The position numbers and the translations under genes were made by a program. The notes under the pieces are model-generated. The model did not search any database. It saw nothing but the letters and a program-made list of their open reading frames with translations, and had not been told where the DNA came from. Positions 1-8,662 of a stretch of 19,972 nt of DNA are shown here, piece by piece. Within the stretch, counting starts at the first letter, position 1, and every line of letters starts with the position of its first letter. Source of the DNA: Flavobacteriales bacterium UBA2619 (GTDB lineage: Bacteria > Bacteroidota > Bacteroidia > Flavobacteriales_D > Sanyastnellaceae); the NCBI GenBank assembly GCA_002339135.1, contig DDJR01000014.1, positions 1-19,972 on the forward strand, given 5' to 3'.

Positions 1-1
1 A

Positions 2-922
2 GAACAAAATGCAAAACTTGAATTGAATGTGGAGGAACGCACAAGTGAGTTGACGAAAACAAATGAGTCATTGTCCGATACACTTCAAGATTTACGTTCT
101 ACTCAGGAACAATTGATACAGTCAGAAAAGCTCGCATCTATTGGTCAACTTACTGCCGGCATTGCCCATGAGTTAAACAATCCGATTAACTATGTTTCTT
201 CAAGTGCTGTTTCCTTAAAACGTGATTTTATTGATGTTAAGGAAATATTGTCGTTGATTGTCAATCTTGATCCAAAAAGCGAATCTTTAAGCGATTCTAT
301 CGAAGCCGTTAAAATCAAGTTGCTAGAGTTGGATATTGCTTTTACAGTTACTGAGATTGACGAACTTCTTGAAGGAGTTGAGGACGGTGCCCAAAGAACA
401 GCAGAGATTGTAAGAGGGTTGAGAATATTTTCAAGAATGGACGGAGTTCAAGAGATAAAAGCCAACATCAATGAGCTGCTATCTTCGACGTTAATTATTT
501 TAAGAAGCAATCTAAAACTTGTTGTGGATGTGGATGTTGATTTGTCGGATAATCTTCCCAACATTAATTGTCAGCCAGGTAAGTTGAATCAGGTTTTTAT
601 GAATATCATCACCAATGCTGCACATGCTACGATTGAAACAAACCTAAAAAGATCTGAACGATCCGTCAAGGTGAGTACGCGTGTCGTCACGGTTGATAAC
701 GCTGAGATGATTCAGGTAGAAATTTCAGACAATGGTGTTGGTATGTCCAAGCAAACACAATCTCAAATATTCATTCCTTTTTTCACCACGAAAGATGTTG
801 GAAAGGGAACTGGTCTCGGTTTGAGTATAGTTCAAGGAATTCTTGAAGATCACAATGCGAAAGTAGAAATTTCTTCAGTGATGGGTGAGGGTACTGTTTT
901 CATCCTTAGCTTTCCAACATGA
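2..922 (+). CDS. Sensor histidine kinase, C-terminal part (5' end outside window)
   Basis: Two-component sensor kinase that autophosphorylates on histidine and passes the phosphate to a receiver. The reading frame is open to the window edge, and the codons before the TTG at 23 continue a charged coiled coil (E-Q-N-A-K-L-E, then LNVEERTSEL), so the gene starts upstream and its sensor domain is not visible. Numbering from the residue encoded at 23: coiled coil about 1-38; HisKA H-box GIAHELNNP with phospho-acceptor His49; N-box around Asn194 and Asn198; G1 box DNGVGM at 236-241; F-box IFIPFFTTK near 249-257; G2 box GKGTGLGLS at 260-268. All catalytic boxes are intact. Its TGA overlaps the ATG of the receiver gene (ATGA, 919-922), implying translational coupling, and the receiver is the probable partner. 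The signal sensed cannot be told from here. Confidence 0.93.
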   Translation, partial: EQNAKLELNVEERTSELTKTNESLSDTLQDLRSTQEQLIQSEKLASIGQLTAGIAHELNNPINYVSSSAVSLKRDFIDVKEILSLIVNLDPKSESLSDSIEAVKIKLLELDIAFTVTEIDELLEGVEDGAQRTAEIVRGLRIFSRMDGVQEIKANINELLSSTLIILRSNLKLVVDVDVDLSDNLPNINCQPGKLNQVFMNIITNAAHATIETNLKRSERSVKVSTRVVTVDNAEMIQVEISDNGVGMSKQTQSQIFIPFFTTKDVGKGTGLGLSIVQGILEDHNAKVEISSVMGEGTVFILSFPT

Positions 923-1467
923 TAAATGTGTTGTATTTAGATGATGAAGAGCACAACCTGACCTCTTTCAGGGCGGCTTTCAGAAGGGACTTTAAGGTTT
1001 ATGTAACGACAGAGCCTTCTGAAGCTTTGTCAATACTCAGAGAACATCCCATTGAAGTTGTTATTTCAGACCAAAAAATGCCCTCCATCAGTGGTGTAGA
1101 GTTTTTTGAGTTAATTATGCCAGATTTTCCCAATCCAGTTAGAATGTTACTTACCGGCCATGCCGATATTGACGCAGTGATAGATGCAATCAACAAAGGT
1201 CGAATCTATAAGTATATCAGTAAGCCTTGGAATGAAGCAGAGCTGCGAAAGCTTGTGGAGGAAGCTAGCGCTCTGTATAAAACCAGAACTGACTCAGAAG
1301 CTCAAGCTACTGATTATGGATTGAAGCTTTATGAGTCCCAGGAAAAGTTAATCGCTTTGTCTAAAGATTTAGCTTCATGCGATGAGTTGTCAGAAGATTC
1401 CCGAAAATCATACGCTCAAAGAGTTGACGAACTCATTAAAATGTTAGATGTCCCTAAGATGATTTGA
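919..1467 (+). CDS. Stand-alone response regulator receiver protein
   Basis: CheY-like receiver of 182 residues. The acidic pair Asp8/Asp9, phospho-acceptor Asp51 (ISDQKMP), Thr79 (LLTGHAD) and Lys102 (YISKPW) are all in their expected places. The LLTGHAD...YKYISKPW pattern is that of receivers often joined to RpfG-type HD output domains, but here no output domain follows. Residues about 115-182 are charged and look helical, so output is probably by protein contact or by handing on phosphate. It starts inside the stop codon of the kinase gene (4-nt overlap), so the two are very likely a cognate pair. It is convergent with the M42 peptidase, 23 nt away, with no terminator visible between them. 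Confidence 0.93.
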   Translation: MINVLYLDDEEHNLTSFRAAFRRDFKVYVTTEPSEALSILREHPIEVVISDQKMPSISGVEFFELIMPDFPNPVRMLLTGHADIDAVIDAINKGRIYKYISKPWNEAELRKLVEEASALYKTRTDSEAQATDYGLKLYESQEKLIALSKDLASCDELSEDSRKSYAQRVDELIKMLDVPKMI

Positions 1468-1490
1468 GAAGCGGATTTCAGACTACCTGC

Positions 1491-2579
1491 TTACAAGTAC
1501 TTAAAATCTTCGCCTGATTTTATTTTAAGAAGGGTCTCATAGATGAGTTTGATGCAACTTTCAACATCGTCTTTGTGCACCATCTCAACCGTTGTGTGCA
1601 TGTAACGCAAAGGCAGCGATATGAGCGCGCTCGGTACTCCACAATTTGAATATGCAAATGCATCAGTGTCTGTACCAGTCGATCTCGATGCAGCCATTCT
1701 TTGAAAGTCAATTTTGTTTTCTTTTGCAGTTTCAATAATGCGCTTGAGAAGATTATTTTGAACAGCTGGTCCATACGTTAAGGCGGGTCCTTTCCCAGCA
1801 GCTGTGTCACCTTGTTCTATTTTATTCAGCATTGGTGTATGTGTGCAGTGGCATACATCTGTTACAATGGCAACATCTGGTTTGATTCGCTCTGCGATCA
1901 TTTGAGCCCCTCTAAGACCTATCTCTTCCTGAACTGAATTTGTAATGTACAGCCCAAATGGCAACTCCACATTGTTTTCTTTCAGCATTCTCGCTACCTC
2001 AGCGATCATAAATCCACCTGCACGATTGTCTAGAGCTCGGCCAACATACCACTTCTTATTTAAAATCATGAATTCGTCAGGATAGGTGACAACACAACCT
2101 ACATGAATCCCCATCTTCTCTACTTCTTTTGCATCTTTTGCTCCCACATCTAGAAACAGGTTCTTCACCTTTGGAGTCTCCTCTTTTCCTGGTGTCCTGG
2201 TGTGAATTGCAGGCCAACCAAAGAGTCCTGTCACAAGTCCTTTGTCGGTGTGAATCACCACTCTTTTTGAGGGTGCAATTTGATGGTCACTACCTCCATT
2301 TCTCCTCAAGTAAATAAATCCCTGTGGATTGATGTAGTGTACAAACCAACTGATCTCATCAGCATGAGCTTCGATGACAACTTTGTACTTTGCTTTGGGG
2401 TTAATTACACCAACCACTGATCCATAGCTGTCAACAAAATGCTCATCGATATAGGGCTTCAGATAATTCAGCCAAATTTTTTGTCCCTCAGCTTCAAATC
2501 CAGTAGGTGAAGGGTTGTTTAAATACTTTTCGAAGAATTTCTCCGACTTTTTCGTGATAATATTTTGTTGCTTTGCCAT
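1491..2579 (-). CDS. M42 family metallo-aminopeptidase (glutamyl aminopeptidase / FrvX-like)
   Basis: Cytoplasmic dinuclear-metal peptidase of the M42 (TET aminopeptidase) family, which trims N-terminal residues from short peptides as large oligomers. 362 residues, normal family length. Likely metal and catalytic residues are present: His72 and Asp74 (EAHADE), Asp184 (RALDNRAGG), the Glu218-Glu219 pair (SVQEEIG), Asp241 (VTDVCH) and His328 (RYMHTTVE). The IAPSKRVVIHTDKG segment near 101-114 lies in the inserted PDZ-like domain typical of the family. Substrate preference cannot be read from sequence, and some relatives are misannotated as endoglucanase or cellulase M. It has its own unit: a terminator hairpin sits 29 nt upstream. 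A poor match to a Bacteroidota -7 box (TATTTTTA, minus strand, 2583-2590) lies just ahead of the ATG. Confidence 0.92.
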   Translation of the reverse strand: MAKQQNIITKKSEKFFEKYLNNPSPTGFEAEGQKIWLNYLKPYIDEHFVDSYGSVVGVINPKAKYKVVIEAHADEISWFVHYINPQGFIYLRRNGGSDHQIAPSKRVVIHTDKGLVTGLFGWPAIHTRTPGKEETPKVKNLFLDVGAKDAKEVEKMGIHVGCVVTYPDEFMILNKKWYVGRALDNRAGGFMIAEVARMLKENNVELPFGLYITNSVQEEIGLRGAQMIAERIKPDVAIVTDVCHCTHTPMLNKIEQGDTAAGKGPALTYGPAVQNNLLKRIIETAKENKIDFQRMAASRSTGTDTDAFAYSNCGVPSALISLPLRYMHTTVEMVHKDDVESCIKLIYETLLKIKSGEDFKYL

Positions 2580-2607
2580 GTCGTAAAAATAGGTCTATAT
2601 GTACCAT

Positions 2608-2647
2608 AAAACCGCCTCTTAGATCTCGAAATCTTAGAGGCGGTTTT
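2608..2647 (-). terminator. Rho-independent terminator of the fad operon
   Basis: Inverted repeat with 17-nt arms (2608-2624 and 2631-2647) and a 6-nt loop. One internal mismatch interrupts the pairing. The stem core is CCGCCTCT/AGAGGCGG, flanked by AAAA on one side and TTTT on the other. It lies 47 nt beyond the stop of the acyl-CoA dehydrogenase gene and 29 nt before the peptidase start, so it closes the fad operon. The A/T flanks are symmetrical, but no plus-strand gene ends here. Confidence 0.88.
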
Positions 2648-2693
2648 CATGTTGTTATTCTTTGAAAATACTTTTTCTAGACTGCAGTTTCTG

Positions 2694-4496
2694 CTAGAAG
2701 CAATAGTCATTTTTTTCAAAACAAGCTACGGCAACTCTTCGTCTTGCTTCTTTACAGTTAAAGGGTTCCACTTTCGTGAAACGTTTCATTCCGATCATCA
2801 TCATTTTTAACTCATCACCTTCAGCAAAGCCTATAAGAGCATCTTTCCCTGCAACGTTGATTTTGTCTGCTACAGAATAAACATAGGTTTGCATCGCGTC
2901 AAGTGCAAGAGCTGCAGCATCTTCACCTTTTGTTTTGTGCAGTTTTTGGACTCTAAGAACAGTAGATTCTGCGCAATATGTCCAGTTCATCATGTCAGCA
3001 ATACTCATCAAGACTTCTTGCTCTTTAGCCAGTGACATCATGAGTTTTTGAGCCGCAGAACCCGCAACCATCAGTATTGATTTTTTAAAGTTTTTGATGT
3101 ACGAAAGGTGACGCTCGTAGACATCAGAAGATGGTGTTGAGAAATCTGGAATACCTGTCAATTCGTTCGCCACTTCCATGGCAGGTCCCATCAGATCCAT
3201 TTCCCCTTGCATTGCCTTTTTGAGAATCATGTCAACGGTAAGCATACGGTTGATCTCATTTGTTCCTTCGAAAATTCGGTTGATCCTTGCATCGCGGTAA
3301 GCTCTCTCAACTCGGGTCTCCATGCTGTAGCCCATGCCACCATGAATTTGGACCGATTCATCTACAACATAGTCAGCAACTTCGGAACAAACAACTTTCA
3401 TCATGGCACATTCTGGTGCGAATGATGCAATACCTTTTAATGTTGCTTCTCCATGGTCTACTCCCTCAGCTTCTAATGCAGCAATGGCATCATCGATGTT
3501 CTGCGTCGCTCTGTATACTGCAGTTTCAGCAGCGAAAGTTGTGATTGCCATTTCTCCTATTTTGTGACGAATTGCACCGTACTTTGAAATAGATCGACCG
3601 AATTGTTCTCTTTCGTTGGCGTACTTTGTAGATATTGAGATCCCTTCTTTACATGCTCCAATCACAACTCCTCCGAGTTTAATACGTCCTATATTTAAAA
3701 TATTTACAGCGATTTTAAAGCCTTTTCCTCTTTCGTAAAGGAGATTCTCAATCGGAACTTTGACGTCATTAAAAAACACCTGACGGGTGCTAGATCCTTT
3801 GATTCCCATCTTTTTTTCCTCAGGATTCATTGTGATTCCTGCGTACTCTTTTTCAAGAATAAATGCACTGAGATTCTCGTCATCATCAATTTTTGCAAAA
3901 ACGATGAATATATCTGCGAACCCAGCATTCGTGATCCACATTTTTTGACCGTTAAGGTTGTAATGTTTACCATCTTCGGTTAAGATTGCTCGAGACTTTG
4001 CGCTGTTTGCATCTGATCCAGAATTGGGTTCAGTAAGACAATATGCTCCTTTTATCTTGCCCGTAGCAAGACCCGGAATGTACTTGTTTTTTTGATATTC
4101 GTTTCCGTAATAAAGAATAGGAAGCGTTGCAATACCAGTGTGTGCACTGTAGCTTACAGCAAAGGAATGGCCAGCACCTGTACCCTCGGTGATGATCATC
4201 GAGGTCTTAAAGTCCATACCCATACCTCCAAGTGACTCAGGAATGGAACTGCTTAGCAGCCCTAGGCCTCCTGCTTCCTCAAGGAGAGTAGCCATCAGAC
4301 CTTCCTCTTGAGCATCAATAGCATCTAGGTTAGGCAATATCCGTGCGCTAATGAAATCTTGCGCTGTTTGTTTCATCATTAGATGCTCCTCCGTCCACTC
4401 TTCGGGTGTGAAAATCTCATCGCAGTTTACATCTCGGATAATAAATTCTCCGCCTGTAATCGGTTTTTCAATATTTTTCATTTCGTCGCTCATCAT
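2694..4496 (-). CDS. Acyl-CoA dehydrogenase, VLCAD/ACAD9-like with C-terminal extension
   Basis: FAD enzyme for the first step of beta-oxidation (acyl-CoA to trans-2-enoyl-CoA). Seen: FAD/substrate motif YCLTEPNSGSD near 152-162, MWITNAGFAD near 186-195, the Arg-rich EREQFGR near 295-301, QIHGGMGY at 383-390, and RIFEGTNEINR with the catalytic-base Glu410. At 600 residues it is about 200 longer than short- and medium-chain dehydrogenases. The extra C-terminal helical region (about 430-600) is the arrangement of VLCAD/ACAD9 proteins, so long-chain substrates are likely (inference). Last gene of the operon, 3 nt after the thiolase stop. Two adjacent ATG codons (4496 and 4493) are possible starts. 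Electrons would pass to an electron-transfer flavoprotein not encoded here. Confidence 0.94.
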   Translation of the reverse strand: MMSDEMKNIEKPITGGEFIIRDVNCDEIFTPEEWTEEHLMMKQTAQDFISARILPNLDAIDAQEEGLMATLLEEAGGLGLLSSSIPESLGGMGMDFKTSMIITEGTGAGHSFAVSYSAHTGIATLPILYYGNEYQKNKYIPGLATGKIKGAYCLTEPNSGSDANSAKSRAILTEDGKHYNLNGQKMWITNAGFADIFIVFAKIDDDENLSAFILEKEYAGITMNPEEKKMGIKGSSTRQVFFNDVKVPIENLLYERGKGFKIAVNILNIGRIKLGGVVIGACKEGISISTKYANEREQFGRSISKYGAIRHKIGEMAITTFAAETAVYRATQNIDDAIAALEAEGVDHGEATLKGIASFAPECAMMKVVCSEVADYVVDESVQIHGGMGYSMETRVERAYRDARINRIFEGTNEINRMLTVDMILKKAMQGEMDLMGPAMEVANELTGIPDFSTPSSDVYERHLSYIKNFKKSILMVAGSAAQKLMMSLAKEQEVLMSIADMMNWTYCAESTVLRVQKLHKTKGEDAAALALDAMQTYVYSVADKINVAGKDALIGFAEGDELKMMMIGMKRFTKVEPFNCKEARRRVAVACFEKNDYCF

Positions 4497-4499
4497 ATT

Positions 4500-5678
4500 T
4501 TATTTCAAGTATTCAAATACACCAGCGGCTCCTTGCCCGGTTCCAACACACATGGTTACAATACCGTGCTTTCCTTCTCTAAGTTTTAACTCATCTAAGA
4601 GTTGAATGGTAAGCTTTGATCCAGTGCAACCGAGTGGGTGGCCTAGTGCAATTGCACCTCCATTGACATTAACCATGGCTGGATCCAATCCAAGTTTACG
4701 CGTTACAGCAACACTTTGCGAAGCGAACGCTTCGTTAAGTTCATACAAGTCGATGTCTCCAGCTGTAAGTCCAGCCCTTTCTAAGGCTTTCGGAACTGCG
4801 TGAATCGGACCCATTCCCATGATTCTGGGCTCTAAACCACTCACGTGATAAGCCTTAAGTCTTGCAATGGGTTCTACGTTGAGCTCTTTCAGCATCTTTT
4901 CACTGACAACTAAAACGAACGACGCTCCATCAGATGTTTGTGAGCTGTTTCCTGCAGTCACTGAGCCTCCCTGTGCGAATACAGGTCTGAGTTTTGACAA
5001 TGCTTCGGGTGTTGTTCCTCTTCGAACTCCCTCGTCCGTGTCGACAACAGTACTTCGTGTCGCTGGTCGCTCGTCTTTGTCGAGGTATGTTTCATCCACA
5101 GTAATCGGAGCTATTCCAGTAGCAAATCTTCCTGCGTCAATTGCAGCTGCAGCTCTCATGTGACTTTCCACCGCGAATGCATCTTGATCTTCGCGACTGA
5201 TATTGTACTCATTTGCAACAGCTTCAGCTGTAAGTCCCATCCCCCAGTACCACTCTGGATTCGCTTTTGCAACTTTCGCGTTGGGAACCAATCTCCATCC
5301 TCCAAAAGGAATAGGAGACATGGTTTCAATTCCTCCTGCAAGAATGCAATCAGCCATTCCAGCATGAATTTTTGCTGAGGCAATCGCAATAGACTCAAGA
5401 CCTGAAGCACAATACCTGTTTATTGTCATGCCTGGAACTTTCTCAGTATCTAATCCCATTAATGAAACCATTCTCCCAATGTTGAGACCTTGCTCAGCTT
5501 CAGGTGTTGCATTTCCGACAATGACATCGTCAATTCTTTCTTTCTCAAGCTGAGGAAAGTCATTCATAAGGTGTCGGATGACTTGCTCACCCAAATCGTC
5601 AGGTCTCATAAAGCGAAAAACTCCTTTTCCTGATCTGCCAACCGCCGTGCGGTATCCTCCAATGATATATGCGTCCAT
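4500..5678 (-). CDS. fadA: Acetyl-CoA C-acyltransferase (3-ketoacyl-CoA thiolase)
   Basis: Thiolase that splits 3-ketoacyl-CoA with CoA to give acetyl-CoA and a shortened acyl-CoA. 392 residues, standard length. Nucleophile Cys90 (NRYCASGLES), His347 in GGAIALGHPLG and the second active-site Cys377 in CVGTGQG are all present, as is NEAFA near 315-319. It lies 6 nt after the bifunctional hydratase/dehydrogenase and 3 nt before the acyl-CoA dehydrogenase, so it acts in the degradative direction. A biosynthetic acetoacetyl-CoA thiolase would look similar, but the operon context favours beta-oxidation. Confidence 0.94.
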   Translation of the reverse strand: MDAYIIGGYRTAVGRSGKGVFRFMRPDDLGEQVIRHLMNDFPQLEKERIDDVIVGNATPEAEQGLNIGRMVSLMGLDTEKVPGMTINRYCASGLESIAIASAKIHAGMADCILAGGIETMSPIPFGGWRLVPNAKVAKANPEWYWGMGLTAEAVANEYNISREDQDAFAVESHMRAAAAIDAGRFATGIAPITVDETYLDKDERPATRSTVVDTDEGVRRGTTPEALSKLRPVFAQGGSVTAGNSSQTSDGASFVLVVSEKMLKELNVEPIARLKAYHVSGLEPRIMGMGPIHAVPKALERAGLTAGDIDLYELNEAFASQSVAVTRKLGLDPAMVNVNGGAIALGHPLGCTGSKLTIQLLDELKLREGKHGIVTMCVGTGQGAAGVFEYLK

Positions 5679-5684
5679 AATCGT

Positions 5685-8060
5685 TTAGTTTCTTAAGATT
5701 TTACCTTTTTGAATCAGAGACTGCATTCGCTCTAGCGTTTTCCTCTCTGTACATAGCTCAACAAATGCCCTTCTTTCCAGACCCAACAAATATTGTTCAC
5801 TCACTTCTTGCTTGGCAGTTAAGTCTCCACCACACATCACTCTTCCAAGTTTTTCGCTAATCAGTTTATCGTGGTCAGAGATGTACTTTCCAGCTGCCAT
5901 TGAGCTAGCTCCAGCGTAGACAATTCCCATTCCTTCAGAACCTAATACAGTAATGTCCTTTCGTTCAATAGGTTTCGTGTAGCCAGAATCTGCGAGCTGA
6001 ATAGCAGAAGCCTTAGCCATTGCAAGCAGGTCGCGGCGGTTTACACAAACTTCATCTACACCTTCCACAAGATACCCCAGCTCAAAAGCTTCATATGCAG
6101 AGGTAGCTACTTTTGCCTGCCCTATTGTCAGAAAGCTGTTTCTCATGGCATTGATTCTGGTATCTCCTTCTTTAAAGGAATCAGACAGTCTCAGCACGAA
6201 TTCTTTGGTGCCACCTCCAGCTGGGATTACACCTATTCCAAACTCAACAAGTCCCATGTATGTTTCAGCGTGCGCAATCACCTTATCTGCATGTAAGCAG
6301 AGTTCACATCCACCACCAAGAGCCATGTTGTGAGGTGCAGCGACTACAGGGATCCCAGAGTAACGCATTCTCATCATCGTGTCTTGAAAGTATTTCACTG
6401 CCGCATCGAGTTCCTCCCATTCTTGTTCCACAGCAAGCATAAAGATCATTCCTACGTTCGCGCCTGCGCTGAAATTACCACCATTGTTAGAAACTACAAC
6501 ACCTCTGTACCCTTCTTCAGCTAGGTCAATGACTTTGTTAAGGCCCTGAAGTACTTCACCACCGATTGAGTTCATCTTGGTGTGAAATTCTATATTTAAA
6601 ATTCCGTCACCAATGTCCTTAATTGTTGTTCCGCTGTTGGACCAAACAACCTTATCGTCACTCAAATAGTCAAGGTTTATTCTGCCATCCTGGCCTGGTA
6701 TCACCTTGTAGGTTTTGCTTTTCGGATCATAACACTCTCGAGAACCATTTACAACTCTGTAAAACGTGTCATGTCCAGCTTCGAGCATTTCGCCAACCCA
6801 ATTTGCAACACCATGTCCACGTTCATGAGCTATTTTACTAGCTTCTTGAATGCCCACTGCGTCCCAACTCTCGAAAGCACCTAACTCCCAGCCAAACCCG
6901 GCTCTCAGTGCATCGTCTATTCTGTAGATTTCATCACTAATTTCTGGGATGCGGTAGCTTACATATGAGAATACATCTGTAAAAATTCTGCGATAGAACT
7001 CTCCAGCTTCGTCTTTTCCGTGAAAAAGAAGTTGAGTTCTAGGCTTGAGGTCGTCAACTTGTTTTGCGGCTTCTAGCGTTGCATACTTAACTTTTTCCTG
7101 ATCTCGATATTGTAGTGTTTTCAGATCGAGAACTTGAATATTTCTTTTCCCTTTTCCATCTTTTGTCTTTTTGTAGAAACCTTGACCAGACTTGCTACCT
7201 AGCCAGTTGTTGTCCACCAAGTGTTCAACATACCCAGGAATTACAAACGATTCAGATCGTTCGTCATTGGGACAATTGGATGCGACACCATTCGCAACAT
7301 GAACTAGCGTGTCTAATCCGACGACGTCACAAGTCCTAAATGTGGCACTCTTGGGTCTGCCCATTGCTGGGCCGGTTAGTTTGTCTACTTTCTCTATTGA
7401 CAGCCCCATATCTTCAACAGTGTGAAAAAGGGCTTGGATGGCAAATACGCCAACTCTGTTTGCAATAAATGCAGGCGTGTCTTTGCACAAGACACTCTGT
7501 TTACCTAAAATAGATTCACCATACTCCACAAAGAATTCAGTGACCCTTGATTCTGTTTTAGGTCCAGGAATTATTTCAAAAAGCTGTAAATAACGAGGAG
7601 GATTGAAGAAGTGAGTGCCACAAAAATGTTTTTGAAAATCCTCAGAACGCCCTTCACTTAAGTGAGAAATGGGAATTCCACTTGTGTTGGATGAAATCAA
7701 TGTTCCTGGTTTGCGGTATTTCTCAACGCGCTCAAAAAGCTGTTGTTTTATATCTAGCCTTTCTACAACCACTTCGATAATCCAATCACATTCAGAAATT
7801 CGACTGAGGTCATCGTCAAAGTTTCCACATTCAATGCGATTAACAAATCTTTTTGAATAGAGGGGGGATGGTTTGGATTTCAGGGAAGCTTTCAACGCTC
7901 CTTCGGCCGGGCTATTTCTCGGACCTTCTTTTGATGGAAGATCAAGGAGGAGTACCTCTGAACCTGTTTGGGCTAAATGGCAGGCGATAGCCGAGCCCAT
8001 AACTCCTGAGCCCAGGACTGCAACCCTCCGAATCTGATGTGTTTTAATAGGTAAGCTCAT
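5685..8060 (-). CDS. fadN: Bifunctional 3-hydroxyacyl-CoA dehydrogenase / enoyl-CoA hydratase (FadN-type)
   Basis: Catalyses the hydration and NAD-dependent oxidation steps of beta-oxidation in one 791-residue chain. The dehydrogenase comes first: Rossmann motif GSGVMG at 17-22, EVVVERLDIK near 96-105, catalytic His150 in GTHFFNPPRYLQ, and a C-terminal dehydrogenase domain to about 300 plus a second copy around 355-435. The crotonase domain follows (about 475-690), with oxyanion-hole segment FSAGAN at 530-535 and the two catalytic glutamates Glu586 (GGGCE) and Glu606 (LVEFGIGVIPAGGG). This order is that of Bacillus FadN and the reverse of E. coli FadB, and the length also matches FadN. Its ATG overlaps the marR stop by 4 nt (ATGA), preceded by a run of seven A. 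Confidence 0.94.
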   Translation of the reverse strand: MSLPIKTHQIRRVAVLGSGVMGSAIACHLAQTGSEVLLLDLPSKEGPRNSPAEGALKASLKSKPSPLYSKRFVNRIECGNFDDDLSRISECDWIIEVVVERLDIKQQLFERVEKYRKPGTLISSNTSGIPISHLSEGRSEDFQKHFCGTHFFNPPRYLQLFEIIPGPKTESRVTEFFVEYGESILGKQSVLCKDTPAFIANRVGVFAIQALFHTVEDMGLSIEKVDKLTGPAMGRPKSATFRTCDVVGLDTLVHVANGVASNCPNDERSESFVIPGYVEHLVDNNWLGSKSGQGFYKKTKDGKGKRNIQVLDLKTLQYRDQEKVKYATLEAAKQVDDLKPRTQLLFHGKDEAGEFYRRIFTDVFSYVSYRIPEISDEIYRIDDALRAGFGWELGAFESWDAVGIQEASKIAHERGHGVANWVGEMLEAGHDTFYRVVNGSRECYDPKSKTYKVIPGQDGRINLDYLSDDKVVWSNSGTTIKDIGDGILNIEFHTKMNSIGGEVLQGLNKVIDLAEEGYRGVVVSNNGGNFSAGANVGMIFMLAVEQEWEELDAAVKYFQDTMMRMRYSGIPVVAAPHNMALGGGCELCLHADKVIAHAETYMGLVEFGIGVIPAGGGTKEFVLRLSDSFKEGDTRINAMRNSFLTIGQAKVATSAYEAFELGYLVEGVDEVCVNRRDLLAMAKASAIQLADSGYTKPIERKDITVLGSEGMGIVYAGASSMAAGKYISDHDKLISEKLGRVMCGGDLTAKQEVSEQYLLGLERRAFVELCTERKTLERMQSLIQKGKILRN

Positions 8061-8503
8061 TTTTTTAATGGCATTAGATGTTCTGGATCTTCGAGAATTG
8101 TGTTTAATCGTTGAAGTCCTTCGTTTAGTTCTTTTAATGTTTCAGAGCCAAGCATGGAGGCAAGGCGTTTGTTAATTCCTACTACAAGATCTCTAGCTTG
8201 TCGACGTGAGTCTACTCCAAGTGGTGTTAGGAATACTCTGACAGACCTACCATCATTGGGGTCAGGGCGTCTTTCGATTAATCCTTTTTCTTCCATTCCT
8301 TTAAGTGTACGAGATAGTGATGTGGGTTCCATCCCCATTCTTGGCCCCAGCTTTGTGCTGGGTGTTCCTTCTCTTTCTATACTTAAGAGAGCGTAACCAA
8401 CGGACATTGTAATACCTCGTCTTTCTGCTTCAGACGAGTATAGACGGGCGAGCTTTGCCCAGCCCCACCGTAAATTAAAATCGATTGTTTCTTGAGTTGT
8501 CAT
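8057..8503 (-). CDS. MarR family transcriptional regulator of the fad operon
   Basis: Winged-helix dimeric repressor-type protein, 148 residues from the ATG at 8503. Seen: N-terminal dimer helix (ETIDFNLRWGWAKLARLYS), recognition-helix region PTSLSRTLKGMEEKGLI, and the wing RRPDPNDGRSVRVFLTPLG that typifies MarR. I chose 8503 over the upstream in-frame ATG at 8548 because family members usually begin just before this first helix and because the best -7 box (8514-8520) would lie inside the longer version. It is the first gene of the fad operon and overlaps fadN by 4 nt, so it probably represses its own operon and is released by a fatty acyl-CoA or similar ligand (inference). A palindrome overlapping its promoter could be the operator. 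Confidence 0.88.
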   Translation of the reverse strand: MTTQETIDFNLRWGWAKLARLYSSEAERRGITMSVGYALLSIEREGTPSTKLGPRMGMEPTSLSRTLKGMEEKGLIERRPDPNDGRSVRVFLTPLGVDSRRQARDLVVGINKRLASMLGSETLKELNEGLQRLNTILEDPEHLMPLKK

Positions 8504-8513
8504 TATTTCCGCA

Positions 8514-8520
8514 CAAGTTA
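8514..8520 (-). promoter_or_regulatory. Candidate -7 box of the marR-fad operon
   Basis: Reads TAACTTG on the minus strand, one T short of the Bacteroidota consensus TAnnTTTG, 10 nt before the chosen marR ATG. It would give a very short leader. It overlaps the AAGTT/AACTT palindrome at 8515-8530. Assigned only by eye. Confidence 0.28.
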
Positions 8521-8530
8521 CAACAAACTT
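8515..8530. promoter_or_regulatory. Candidate MarR operator (inverted repeat)
   Basis: AAGTT-N6-AACTT, a 16-bp inverted repeat, the size expected of a MarR dimer site. It overlaps the candidate marR -7 box, so binding would block transcription of the operator's own operon. It contains TACAACAA (8519-8526), whose reverse complement TTGTTGTA recurs at 8750-8757. Short palindromes arise by chance in AT-rich DNA, hence the modest confidence. Confidence 0.35.
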
Positions 8531-8662
8531 CCTATGCACGCATAACATATTAGAGGTGATTTAATTATTGAGATTTATAACTGTTTAATTCTATTGCAAT
8601 TGTGGAATGAGAATGCAGTTTTTCATTACGGAGTTCGGAAACTGATGTTTTATAGATGCAGA

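Noticed and set aside
8504..8548. Longer marR start at 8548
   Set aside because: The extra 15 residues (MLCVHRKFVVTCAEI) do not look like the family and would cover the candidate promoter and palindrome; possible but less likely.
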